DNA of 9,122 nucleotides from CAYJAZ01 sp964371865. Its GTDB lineage: Bacteria > Desulfobacterota > Desulfovibrionia > Desulfovibrionales > Desulfovibrionaceae. Below the pieces are notes generated by a model, which had not been told where the DNA came from, made no database searches, and was given only the letters and a program-made list of their open reading frames with translations. Location: positions 1 through 9,122 of the forward strand of contig CAYJOR010000084.1 in assembly GCA_964371865.1 (NCBI GenBank). Direction: 5' to 3'. Position 1 is the stretch's first letter, and every line of letters begins with the position of its first letter. The position numbers and the translations under genes were made by a program. Below are positions 1-5,604 of this stretch, piece after piece.

Positions 1-539
1 TTGATGGTCTTATTGTTGGTGGTGGTATTGCAAATACTTTCTTACTTGCAAAAGGTTATAATATAGGTAAATCACTTGTTGAGCCTGAACTTGTTGAGAA
101 TGCTAAAACAATTCTTGCAACAGCAAAAGATATGCCTTTACCAGTAGATGTTACAGTAGCAAAATCTCTAGCTGAAAATGTTCCTACTCGTACGTGCTTA
201 ATCACCGAAGTTCAAGAAGATGAAATGATTCTTGACGTTGGTCCTAAAACAGCGGAACTTTATAAAGAAGTTCTCTCTAAAGCAAATACAATTGTTTGGA
301 ACGGACCTGTTGGTGCATTTGAAATTAAACCTTTTGACGAAGGTTCAAAAGCAATTGCTCTCTTCTTAGCTGATTGCAAAGCTTATACTCTTGTTTGCGG
401 TGGTGATTCTATTGCAGCAGTTGAAACTTTCAACGTTGCTGATAAAATGGGTTATATCTCAACAGGTGGCGGGGCTTTCCTTGAAGTTTTAGAAGGTAAA
501 ACTCTTCCTGCTATTGCGGCACTTGCTGACAGAGCATAA
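1..539 (+). CDS. pgk: Phosphoglycerate kinase, C-terminal part (5' end outside window)
   Basis: PGK interconverts 1,3-bisphosphoglycerate + ADP and 3-phosphoglycerate + ATP in cytoplasmic glycolysis/gluconeogenesis. The frame is open from base 3, giving 178 codons, which is the C-terminal nucleotide-binding domain of a protein normally near 400 residues. Visible family motifs are DGLIVGGGIANTFLLAKG at the left edge, IGKSLVEPELV, LPVDV, WNGPVGAFE from base 297, GGDSIAAVE near 396-425 and ISTGGGAFLEVLEGKTLPA near the end. One small oddity is VCGGDS where most members have (V)GGGD[TS]. The ATG at 132 is internal and not the start. The gene converges with the exonuclease/amidase operon, and an IS30 now lies 52 bp after its stop. 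Identification is very secure; the N-terminal half cannot be assessed. Confidence 0.97.
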   Translation, partial: DGLIVGGGIANTFLLAKGYNIGKSLVEPELVENAKTILATAKDMPLPVDVTVAKSLAENVPTRTCLITEVQEDEMILDVGPKTAELYKEVLSKANTIVWNGPVGAFEIKPFDEGSKAIALFLADCKAYTLVCGGDSIAAVETFNVADKMGYISTGGGAFLEVLEGKTLPAIAALADRA

Positions 540-560
540 AGATTTCTATATAATTATTTT

Positions 561-585
561 CGAGAGGGGGAAACCACGTTTTTTT
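561..585 (+). repeat. Left arm of 25-bp inverted repeat flanking the IS30
   Basis: The arm reads CGAGAGGGGGAAACC, then A, then CGTTTTTTT. It is the reverse complement of 1694-1718 at 24 of 25 positions; the single mismatch is at 576/1703. Before the IS30 inserted, the two arms would have faced each other across a short loop (586-591 plus 1687-1693) just after pgk, a long stem suited to a transcription terminator or REP-like dyad between convergent genes. Confidence 0.85.
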
Positions 586-591
586 GGGTGG

Positions 592-613
592 ATTGTCAAG
601 TGAAATTGTACAA
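592..613 (+). repeat. IS30 left terminal inverted repeat (IRR, transposase 3' side)
   Basis: This 22-bp end begins ATTGT and finishes TGTACAA. It matches the reverse complement of 1665-1686 at 17 of 22 positions, with a four-base mismatch block at 597-600. It contains the transposase stop codon (596-598). Confidence 0.85.
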
Positions 614-1588
614 GAGATTAATTCCTTGAATTTCCAATACTTCAAGCGGTGATTTAAACTTAAACCTTTTTCTAGGGCGGCTATTAAGATTGTAAGCTGC
701 CCTTTTTATTTCTTCTTGCGTGATAGTTGAGTAATCTTTTGTCCTAGGAAAAATTTGTCGTAATAAACCATTTGTGTTTTCATTTAATCCTCTCTCATGC
801 GGACTTGATGGATTACAGAAATAGCAAGCTACGTTGTGCTTTTCTTCAATTGTCTTATAACCATAAAACTCCTTTCCTCTATCAAAGGTTATACTTTTTA
901 GATACTTAGATGGCAATTTTCTACAAAGTTTACCTAAAGCTATATTTACATCTTCAATACTTTTACGCGCACAGTACGAAATAAGGGTTACACCACTTAT
1001 ACGGTCTACCATCGTGAGCAAATACGCACTTCTTTTATATCCTTGGACTAAGTCTGCCTCCCAATGTCCAACGTCTAAAGTTTCTGGACGATTTTCTATT
1101 GCCGGTAAATTTGTTTTTTTACCTCGGGTACTTACTACATTTCTTTTTAAACTTTTACCTGCGCCTCTAATTCTTAAATACTTAGAATACCCTTTAAGCT
1201 GTGGTGTCATATGCTTTTTTCTGCGCCCCTCTTCTAACCATCTATAAATTGTTTTAAAACAAACAGTTATTGGTAAATTGTCAATTTTCATTCTGCCGCT
1301 GATTTGTTCGGGAGATAAAAGATTTGTTAGTTTGTTTCTAATGTATTCAATTAATTCAGGAGTTTCTTTCTGCTTCTGCTCACTGGCTCTTTTCCTGCGA
1401 AATGTAGCTTTATAGTGTGCTGTTTCTGCTATGTACTTATTTTTATAGTTTTTATTTCTTCTAATTTCTTGATAAATAGCGGAACGACTAAAACTAAGTA
1501 AATCAGCGATATCAGAAATTGACATATTTTTTGCTAAAAGTTTTTCTAGTATTTTTCTTTGTTCTAAGCTAAAGTGTTTTCTACTCAT
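596..1588 (-). CDS. IS30-family DDE transposase
   Basis: This 330-residue protein catalyses cut/strand transfer of the element. An N-terminal helix-turn-helix (residues about 7-45, ISDIADLLSFSRSAIYQEIRRN) would bind the terminal repeats. The RNase-H-fold catalytic core carries the triad D179 (DVGHWEADLVQG), D236 (ITFDRGKEF) and E270 (ERGLNENTNGLLRQ), the last being the IS30 signature block. The C-terminus RKRFKFKSPLEVL is also typical. No frameshift or premature stop is visible, so the protein looks functional. The start is ATG at 1588-1586, preceded by AAAGGA six bases upstream. The ATG lies inside a 12-bp inverted repeat described separately. The gene runs antisense to pgk and parallel to the exonuclease/amidase operon, so read-through from the latter would enter it. 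Confidence 0.96.
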   Translation of the reverse strand: MSRKHFSLEQRKILEKLLAKNMSISDIADLLSFSRSAIYQEIRRNKNYKNKYIAETAHYKATFRRKRASEQKQKETPELIEYIRNKLTNLLSPEQISGRMKIDNLPITVCFKTIYRWLEEGRRKKHMTPQLKGYSKYLRIRGAGKSLKRNVVSTRGKKTNLPAIENRPETLDVGHWEADLVQGYKRSAYLLTMVDRISGVTLISYCARKSIEDVNIALGKLCRKLPSKYLKSITFDRGKEFYGYKTIEEKHNVACYFCNPSSPHERGLNENTNGLLRQIFPRTKDYSTITQEEIKRAAYNLNSRPRKRFKFKSPLEVLEIQGINLLYNFT

Positions 1589-1644
1589 ACGGTTTCCTTT
1601 TGGGGTGATGTTTTGTTTTGCAGCTTAAACATACCGTATGAGTA
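1582..1644 (-). promoter_or_regulatory. Inverted repeat over the transposase start codon, with candidate internal promoter
   Basis: Bases 1582-1593 (TACTCATACGGT) and 1633-1644 (ACCGTATGAGTA) are a perfect 12-bp inverted repeat. The downstream arm contains the transposase ATG and the loop contains its Shine-Dalgarno sequence. On the minus strand a candidate promoter has -35 TTGATT (1657-1652) and -10 TATGTT (1633-1628) with an 18-bp spacer, so its RNA would begin inside the loop and lack the upstream arm. RNA entering from outside would contain both arms. The promoter call is weaker than the repeat itself. Confidence 0.6.
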
Positions 1645-1662
1645 TTTTTTTAATCAAATACT
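1641..1662. repeat. Small dyad AGTATTT...AAATACT inside the IS30 right end
   Basis: Bases 1641-1647 and 1656-1662 are a perfect 7-bp inverted repeat with an 8-base spacer. It overlaps the candidate -35 box of the transposase and adjoins the terminal repeat, so it may be a binding site for the transposase helix-turn-helix. The function is not determined. Confidence 0.4.
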
Positions 1663-1664
1663 AT

Positions 1665-1686
1665 TTGTACAGTTTCAGAATACAAT
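1665..1686 (-). repeat. IS30 right terminal inverted repeat (IRL, promoter side)
   Basis: This is the partner of 592-613. Read on the minus strand it begins ATTGTATTCTGAAACTG and ends TACAA, with 17 of 22 identities to the other end. Confidence 0.85.
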
Positions 1687-1693
1687 TCACATG

Positions 1694-1718
1694 AAAAAAA
1701 CGGGGTTTCCCCCTCTCG
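1694..1718 (-). repeat. Right arm of 25-bp inverted repeat flanking the IS30
   Basis: The arm reads AAAAAAACG, then G, then GGTTTCCCCCTCTCG, and is the reverse complement of 561-585 with one mismatch. The arm ends in CTCGAG, followed by a pyrimidine-rich stretch (CTCTCCCCTTTCCTT) rather than a plain T-run. Confidence 0.85.
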
Positions 1719-1790
1719 AGCTCTCCCCTTTCCTTAAAAAAACAATTATTATAATTTTAAAATGTTAGAGTTGCAATTGGGCGATTAAAT

Positions 1791-1836
1791 AAAAAAGGGA
1801 AAATAACATTTATAAAGATGTGACTTTCCCCTTTTA
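1791..1836 (-). terminator. Likely intrinsic terminator of the amidase-exonuclease operon
   Basis: On the minus strand an AAAAGGGGAAA arm (1836-1826 region) is followed by an imperfect stem, the loop CTTTATAA (1818-1811), a returning TTTTCCC and then a T-run (1796-1791). Because the loop is flanked by A-rich and T-rich runs, it could act in both directions, serving the convergent pgk side as well. The stem has two mismatches and a bulge. It is 72-117 bp past the exonuclease stop. Confidence 0.6.
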
Positions 1837-1857
1837 GAACTAACTACTGAAAACTTC

Positions 1858-1889
1858 GTTTTTTTCAAAAAACGTGCTTTACCCTCTCG
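1858..1889 (-). repeat. Degenerate third copy of the dyad arm, with a small perfect hairpin
   Basis: Bases 1867-1889 (AAAAAACGTGCTTTACCC then TCTCG) closely resemble the IS30-flanking arm 1694-1718 in the same orientation, with a few substitutions and a one-base gap. It adjoins CGTTTTTT (1858-1865), which with AAAAAACG (1867-1874) makes an 8-bp dyad around a single C. It lies just past the exonuclease stop. It may be a decayed copy of the same dyad, and could add to transcription termination on the minus strand. Confidence 0.55.
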
Positions 1890-1907
1890 AAAAAAACTAT
1901 TTAACTA

Positions 1908-2441
1908 TTACTTGCATTTAGATTCTAATAAATTATGTCCTAAATTATGCAGATTTATAAAGATTAGTCCGGCAGCACGTGCATCTGAAAAAGCTTCGTG
2001 ATGAGTAAGAGCAATATTAAAATGATCGGCAAGGACATTAAGTTTATGCGATGGTAGTTTGAGAAATTTTCTGCTTGCTTTTAAAGTACAGAAAAAAGGT
2101 TGAGTAGGAATTGTGTGTCTGCCTTGAATACAACACGCTTGTAGAACTTTTCTATCGAAAGGTGCATTATGAGCGATGTACGCATCCGCATTTTGCAGAA
2201 AGCTTTGTGCTTGTTGCCAAACTTCAGGAAAGGTTGGAGCATCTTTAACGTCGTTCCAAGTCAAGCCGTGAATTTCAGTAAAGTAAACTTTTTGACGAGG
2301 GGGGCGAATGAGAGATGAAAAAGTATCAACAATTTGCATGTTTTCTATGCGAACCATACCAATAGCACAAGCTGAATCCGGTTTATAATCTGCGGTTTCA
2401 AAGTCTATAGCTATGAGTGTTTTGAAATCACTTACTTGCAA
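1908..2441 (-). CDS. DnaQ-like DEDDh 3'-5' exonuclease
   Basis: This 177-residue protein is a single exonuclease domain of the DnaQ/epsilon type, expected to remove nucleotides from 3' ends using two metal ions. The five catalytic residues are all visible: D13 and E15 (AIDFETA, ExoI), D96 (AHNAPFD, ExoII), H148 and D153 (HHEAFSDARAAG, ExoIII with the DEDDh spacing of five). Nothing extra (BRCT, polymerase or GIY-YIG domain) is attached, so it is a short stand-alone proofreading or repair/RNA-processing type exonuclease rather than a full PolC. The start is TTG at 2441-2439, chosen because AAAGGA (2455-2450) precedes it by 8 bases and the protein reads MQVSDFKTLIAIDFETA. The gene overlaps the amidase 3' end by 14 bp, so the two are probably translationally coupled. 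Its substrate cannot be read from the sequence. Confidence 0.92.
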   Translation of the reverse strand: MQVSDFKTLIAIDFETADYKPDSACAIGMVRIENMQIVDTFSSLIRPPRQKVYFTEIHGLTWNDVKDAPTFPEVWQQAQSFLQNADAYIAHNAPFDRKVLQACCIQGRHTIPTQPFFCTLKASRKFLKLPSHKLNVLADHFNIALTHHEAFSDARAAGLIFINLHNLGHNLLESKCK

Positions 2442-4158
2442 GATTTAAATCCTTTGCGTAGTTGTGAATTCCGTCGGCAACACCTTCTGCAAGTGTTTGA
2501 ACGAAGTTCTTGTTTTTGAGATTTTTAGCATCAAGACTATTACTTACATAGCCAACTTCAAGCATAATTCCTGGCATTTTAGATTCTTCAAGCACTTTGA
2601 ATAGTGAACCTTTTGTTCCACCATTTTGAGAATTATAGCCTTTTTTACTTACAAGACCATACATTTGAGTATGTACCATTGCTGCAAGCCTTTGAGATTC
2701 ATACATAAGTGCACTATGGACTAGGTCATCTACAATATTTCCCATACTTCCCATTCTATGTTCAGATCCACCATTTTCTCTATCGGCGATGTGTTGAGTC
2801 TCAGGGGAGCGGCTATAATCTAGATAGTAGGTTTCAAGACCGGCTAAGCGAGAATTTTCTGCGGCATTTGCATGAACTGAGATGAATAAGTCACCTTTTT
2901 TATCAGCAGCGATTTTTACACGTCTATCAAGGGTTATGAAAACATCTTTCGTACGTGTGTACTCAACTTTATAGCCAAGCTTTTTCAACTCGTTACCGAG
3001 TTTTTTTGATAAATCTAATACTAAATCTTTTTCAATGATGCCGTTGTGAGAAGTTCCGGGATCTTTTCCACCATGACCCGGGTCAATAATAATAGTTTTT
3101 ACTTTTAAACCGAGTTTTACAGCAAAATCGCGGGGTAATAAATCTGAAGGGATTTTTGTTGCAATTGCAGCTTCTTTTGTAGTTATTCCTTTTGCAAGGG
3201 CATTTTTCTTGTTAGTTGTTTCTATTACAATAGTAGAACTAGCTTTATCATAATAGGCATAATATGCAGATAAATCTTTGAAATCTAACATGATTACAGT
3301 AGCATTTCTTTTTGAATAGTCTATAACAAATCGCGAAAGAATCCCCATTGATTTAAATTTATATCCCGGTTTCACTTCGGCTTCTGTGCGGGTATGATTT
3401 AGAGTGAGAATCAATCGAGCAGGGGAGTTAGTTTTTTCTTGTGGTGGTAAATAATCAATTGACCAAGTTACTATATTATTTTTTCTTTTTGAAGCATCAA
3501 CTTCAACTTTCACTTGAATAATATCTTTTTTAGCGTGTGCTTTTAAACCTTTGTAAATTACGGAATTGCTAGCGTCATTTAAAGCAGGTGATAGAGTGTC
3601 TAAATCAAGCCCAAGAGAGGCGGTTAAGGTTCCATCTAGTTCCGTAATATATTTTTTTGCAGCGTCATAATGATCAGCCTCTTTATATTTTTTTGTAATT
3701 TTTTCGAGTCTAGAAAGAGCTTCTGTTGAATTTTTTAGCTCTTCATGATGAAATACGGCACTTTGATAGAGGGCATCATCAGCGAGAACAGAAGTAGGAA
3801 ATTCTTTAATTACTTTGTCGTAAAGTCTAACAGCTTCTTTTCTATCTTTAGGAGAATATGAACGTCTTGAGAGTTCATCATAAGCAACTGCAGCACGATA
3901 GAGGGCAGCTGTTCTATTTGCCCATCTAGGATTTTTTGTGTATAAATCATAAAATTCTTCAGCTAATTCAAGCCAATAGTGTCTATATTTAGACTTTTTC
4001 GCATTTTCTTGAAGTCGTTCTAATTCGACTTTATACTTATCATAATCGTTTTGCGGTGATGCTAAAACCGGTGAAGCAATAATAAGTACAGACACAAATA
4101 CAAAAAGTATTAAAATACTTTTATTTAGAATAGTTGTGATATAATTTGTGTTTTTCAT
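2428..4158 (-). CDS. Secreted N-acetylmuramoyl-L-alanine amidase (AMIN + Amidase_3, AmiC-like)
   Basis: This enzyme would cleave the bond between MurNAc and L-Ala of peptidoglycan in the periplasm, typically for daughter-cell separation. The 576-residue protein begins with a Sec signal peptide (MKNTNYITTILNK, then a hydrophobic stretch 14-29, likely cut after VLA at about 33). Residues about 38-175 form a helical TPR-like region with phrases such as YRAAVAYDEL and RLYDKVIKEFPTSVLADDALYQSAVF. Residues about 195-315 look like an AMIN domain for localisation. The Amidase_3 catalytic domain (about 353-570) shows zinc ligands H362 (IDPGHGGKDPG), E376 (IIEKDL) and H429 (ISVHANA), and the catalytic E534 (MLEVGYVSN). 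The TPR-plus-AMIN layout recalls Desulfovibrio-type amidases. The start is ATG at 4158-4156, with only a weak GAGAG-type ribosome site. It is first in an operon with the overlapping exonuclease. Confidence 0.94.
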   Translation of the reverse strand: MKNTNYITTILNKSILILFVFVSVLIIASPVLASPQNDYDKYKVELERLQENAKKSKYRHYWLELAEEFYDLYTKNPRWANRTAALYRAAVAYDELSRRSYSPKDRKEAVRLYDKVIKEFPTSVLADDALYQSAVFHHEELKNSTEALSRLEKITKKYKEADHYDAAKKYITELDGTLTASLGLDLDTLSPALNDASNSVIYKGLKAHAKKDIIQVKVEVDASKRKNNIVTWSIDYLPPQEKTNSPARLILTLNHTRTEAEVKPGYKFKSMGILSRFVIDYSKRNATVIMLDFKDLSAYYAYYDKASSTIVIETTNKKNALAKGITTKEAAIATKIPSDLLPRDFAVKLGLKVKTIIIDPGHGGKDPGTSHNGIIEKDLVLDLSKKLGNELKKLGYKVEYTRTKDVFITLDRRVKIAADKKGDLFISVHANAAENSRLAGLETYYLDYSRSPETQHIADRENGGSEHRMGSMGNIVDDLVHSALMYESQRLAAMVHTQMYGLVSKKGYNSQNGGTKGSLFKVLEESKMPGIMLEVGYVSNSLDAKNLKNKNFVQTLAEGVADGIHNYAKDLNLASK

Positions 4159-4387
4159 AATTAATCTCTCTGGGAAAATATTGCTTTATCTATGATTTTT
4201 TGACACAGTATGAAAAAATATGCAAGAATTATTCCATTTTAAAGTAATTTTAAAGAAACTAAGCAGTACTTAAATTGTATTTATTTCTAACATTCTAAAA
4301 ACTATATATTTAAAAAAGTTAACTAAATTAATATTTAATAAAATAGGCTATATGATGCTAGAATGGTTAAAATCTTAAAAAAAATGC

Positions 4388-4416
4388 TTGACTTTTATGG
4401 AGTGTGGGTATAAAAA
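4388..4416 (+). promoter_or_regulatory. Candidate promoter of the rpsF-rpsR-rplI-dnaB operon
   Basis: TTGACT (4388-4393) is a good -35 box. The -10 is either TATAAA (4409-4414, 15-bp spacer) or TAAAAA (4411-4416, 17-bp spacer). Transcription would then start near 4420, leaving a leader of roughly 70 bases. Confidence 0.5.
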
Positions 4417-4431
4417 TTTTGTTTCTATCTT

Positions 4432-4456
4432 GCTATGTGGAGTGTTTCCATGTAGC
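4432..4456 (+). promoter_or_regulatory. Leader hairpin upstream of rpsF, possible S6:S18 autoregulatory site
   Basis: GCTATGTGGA and TCCATGTAGC pair over 10 bp (two G-U) with the loop GTGTT, 36 bases before the rpsF ATG. rpsF leaders in many bacteria carry an RNA motif bound by the S6:S18 complex to repress translation. The canonical CCG trinucleotide of that motif is not clearly present here (the sequence just after is CACAGACC), so the hairpin is seen but the regulatory role is inferred. Confidence 0.4.
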
Positions 4457-4492
4457 CACAGACCACAAGTTGGAATATAAAAAGGATAAAAC

Positions 4493-4810
4493 ATGCGTAA
4501 ATTTGAAACATTGTTGCTTCTTTCTCCTGAATTATCAGTAGAAGAACGCGAAAACATTCTTTCTACCTTGAATGGCGTTATTGAACGTGAAGGCGGAAAC
4601 CTTGAAAATGCTGACCACTGGGGTATGAAAGAACTTGCATATCCAGTACAAAAGCAATTACGTGGATATTATGTTCGCTTGGTATATCAAGCACCTGCAA
4701 CTTTAATTGCTGAACTAGAACGTATTATTCGTATCACTGACGGTATCTTTAAATTCATGACCGTTAAATTAGATGAAGCTAAAGTAGTTTCAGAAGCAGC
4801 AGGAGAATAA
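4493..4810 (+). CDS. rpsF: 30S ribosomal protein S6
   Basis: S6 is a small-subunit protein that pairs with S18 on the platform around helices 22-23 of 16S rRNA. The 105-residue length is normal. Typical sequence includes MRKFETLLLLSPELS at the start, GGNLENADHWGMKELAYPVQKQLRGYYV in the middle region (positions about 34-61) and IIRITDGIFKFMTVKLDEA near the end. The ATG follows AAGGATAAAAC, a good ribosome site. It is the first gene of the operon and ends 2 bp before rpsR. Codon use is ordinary for a highly expressed gene in an AT-rich genome. Confidence 0.98.
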   Translation: MRKFETLLLLSPELSVEERENILSTLNGVIEREGGNLENADHWGMKELAYPVQKQLRGYYVRLVYQAPATLIAELERIIRITDGIFKFMTVKLDEAKVVSEAAGE

Positions 4811-4812
4811 CA

Positions 4813-5076
4813 ATGTCTTTCCGTAAAAAATTCACCCCACGTCGTAAATTCTGCCGTTTTTGTGCAGACAAGGAATTGCCATTATCATACAAACGTCCTG
4901 AAATCTTAAAAGATTTCTTAACAGAACGTGGTAAAATCGTTGCTCGTCGTATTACAGGAACATGTGCAAAGCACCAACGTGCTCTCACAACTGAAATTAA
5001 ACGTGCACGTCAAATGGCGTTGTTATTCTATACATCTGCGCACTCAAGCGAAATCATTAAAAAGACAAACATATAA
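4813..5076 (+). CDS. rpsR: 30S ribosomal protein S18 (zinc-motif form)
   Basis: S18 binds the 16S rRNA platform together with S6. The 87-residue protein has the family core FLTERGKIVARRITGTCAKHQRALTTEIKRARQMALLFYT (split around position 46). C14 and C17 (FCRFC) with C51 and H54 (GTCAKHQR) form the C+ type potential zinc site, present in only part of the bacteria and usual in Desulfovibrio-like S18. The ribosome site AGGAG lies in the last codons of rpsF, supporting tight coupling of the two partner proteins. No ssb or priB gene separates rpsF and rpsR, a taxonomic clue. Confidence 0.98.
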   Translation: MSFRKKFTPRRKFCRFCADKELPLSYKRPEILKDFLTERGKIVARRITGTCAKHQRALTTEIKRARQMALLFYTSAHSSEIIKKTNI

Positions 5077-5091
5077 GGGACGGTAGTTTTT

Positions 5092-5604
5092 ATGAAAGTT
5101 ATACTCCGTGCTGACGTTGAAAATTTAGGCCGTCTTGGTGATGTTGTAGAAGTACGCCCTGGTTATGGTCGTAACTTCTTGATTCCACAAGGCTTTGCTA
5201 TGCTTGCATCAGCGGCTAACGTTAAGAATTTTGAACTCGAACGTAGAAAGTTACAAGCGCAAATGGATGAAATCCGCGCTACAGCAGCAACTCTTGCTGA
5301 AAAATTAGAAGCTTACGTACTTACCATCACAATGCGTGTTGGTGATAACGAAAAATTATACGGTTCAGTAACTACACACACAATTGCAGACCTTCTTATT
5401 GCTGAAGGCTTTGAAATTGATCGTCGTCGTGTATTACTTGACTCTCCTATCCGCGTACTTGGCGAACACCCAGTTCGTATACGCTTGCATGCTGATGTTG
5501 TTCCTACAATAACAGTTAAAGTTGTTGCTGAAGAAAGAAATATCGAAGCAGTAACACCTGTTGCAGAAGCTCCAGCAGAAGTAGAAGCTGTTGAAGCAGA
5601 ATAA
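5092..5604 (+). CDS. rplI: 50S ribosomal protein L9
   Basis: L9 binds domain V of 23S rRNA near the L1 stalk and helps maintain reading frame. The 170-residue protein shows the N-terminal domain (MKVILRADVENLGRLGDVV, RPGYGRNFLIPQGFA), the long connecting helix (about 42-75, KNFELERRKLQAQMDEIRA) and the C-terminal domain (VGDNEKLYGSVTTHTIADLL, RIRLHADVVPTITVKVV). After residue about 150 there is an acidic alanine/glutamate-rich tail (VAEAPAEVEAVEAE), which makes the protein about 20 residues longer than the E. coli one. It starts 15 bp after rpsR, with GGGA as a modest ribosome site. Its TAA stop shares one base with the dnaB ATG. Confidence 0.98.
   Translation: MKVILRADVENLGRLGDVVEVRPGYGRNFLIPQGFAMLASAANVKNFELERRKLQAQMDEIRATAATLAEKLEAYVLTITMRVGDNEKLYGSVTTHTIADLLIAEGFEIDRRRVLLDSPIRVLGEHPVRIRLHADVVPTITVKVVAEERNIEAVTPVAEAPAEVEAVEAE

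Larger units (their letters stand above)
592..1686 (-). mobile_element. IS30-family insertion sequence, apparently complete (1095 bp)
   Basis: The element has a single transposase gene spanning nearly its whole length and imperfect 22-bp terminal inverted repeats at 592-613 and 1665-1686 (17 of 22 matching; shared blocks ATTGT, TGAAA and TGTACAA). The transposase stop codon lies inside the left terminal repeat, as is usual for compact IS elements. Length and a single DDE ORF fit the IS30 family. No convincing target duplication is visible (TGG before, TCA after), although IS30 duplications are only 2-4 bp. The similarity between the ends continues slightly outward (GTGG before the left end, GTGA in reverse before the right end), so the exact boundary could shift by a few bases. 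The element sits between the arms of a long inverted repeat, in keeping with the known preference of several IS30 members for palindromic targets. Confidence 0.9.
4159..4492. other. Divergent intergenic region between amidase and rpsF
   Basis: This 334-bp AT-rich stretch contains no convincing gene. It must hold the promoters of both the amidase operon (-) and the ribosomal operon (+). Apart from the rpsF promoter and leader hairpin listed separately, there is an exact TTGACA on + at 4200-4205 with a poor -10 (AAGAAT, 4224-4229), pointing towards rpsF. I could not pick out a good amidase promoter. The open stretch 4375-4557 on the minus strand overlaps the rpsF start and has no protein-like character. 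Confidence 0.6.

Noticed and set aside
405..425. PGK with a damaged nucleotide-binding motif
   Set aside because: VCGGDS differs from the common GGGD[TS] by one upstream residue only; GGDS and all surrounding motifs are intact, so this is normal variation.
586..591. Target-site duplication at the IS30 ends
   Set aside because: Bases next to the left end (GTGG) and right end (TCAC) do not form a direct repeat; they look like an inverted continuation instead.
1014..1247. Open frame on + inside the transposase gene
   Set aside because: It is antisense to a clearly coding DDE transposase and has no recognisable features.
1574..1768. Open frame on + across the IS30 right end and the dyad arm
   Set aside because: It runs through terminal repeat and intergenic repeat DNA, has no good ribosome site and no protein-like pattern.
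4375..4988. Open frames on - at 4375-4557 and 4779-4988
   Set aside because: They lie antisense to rpsF/rpsR and their leader; no protein character.
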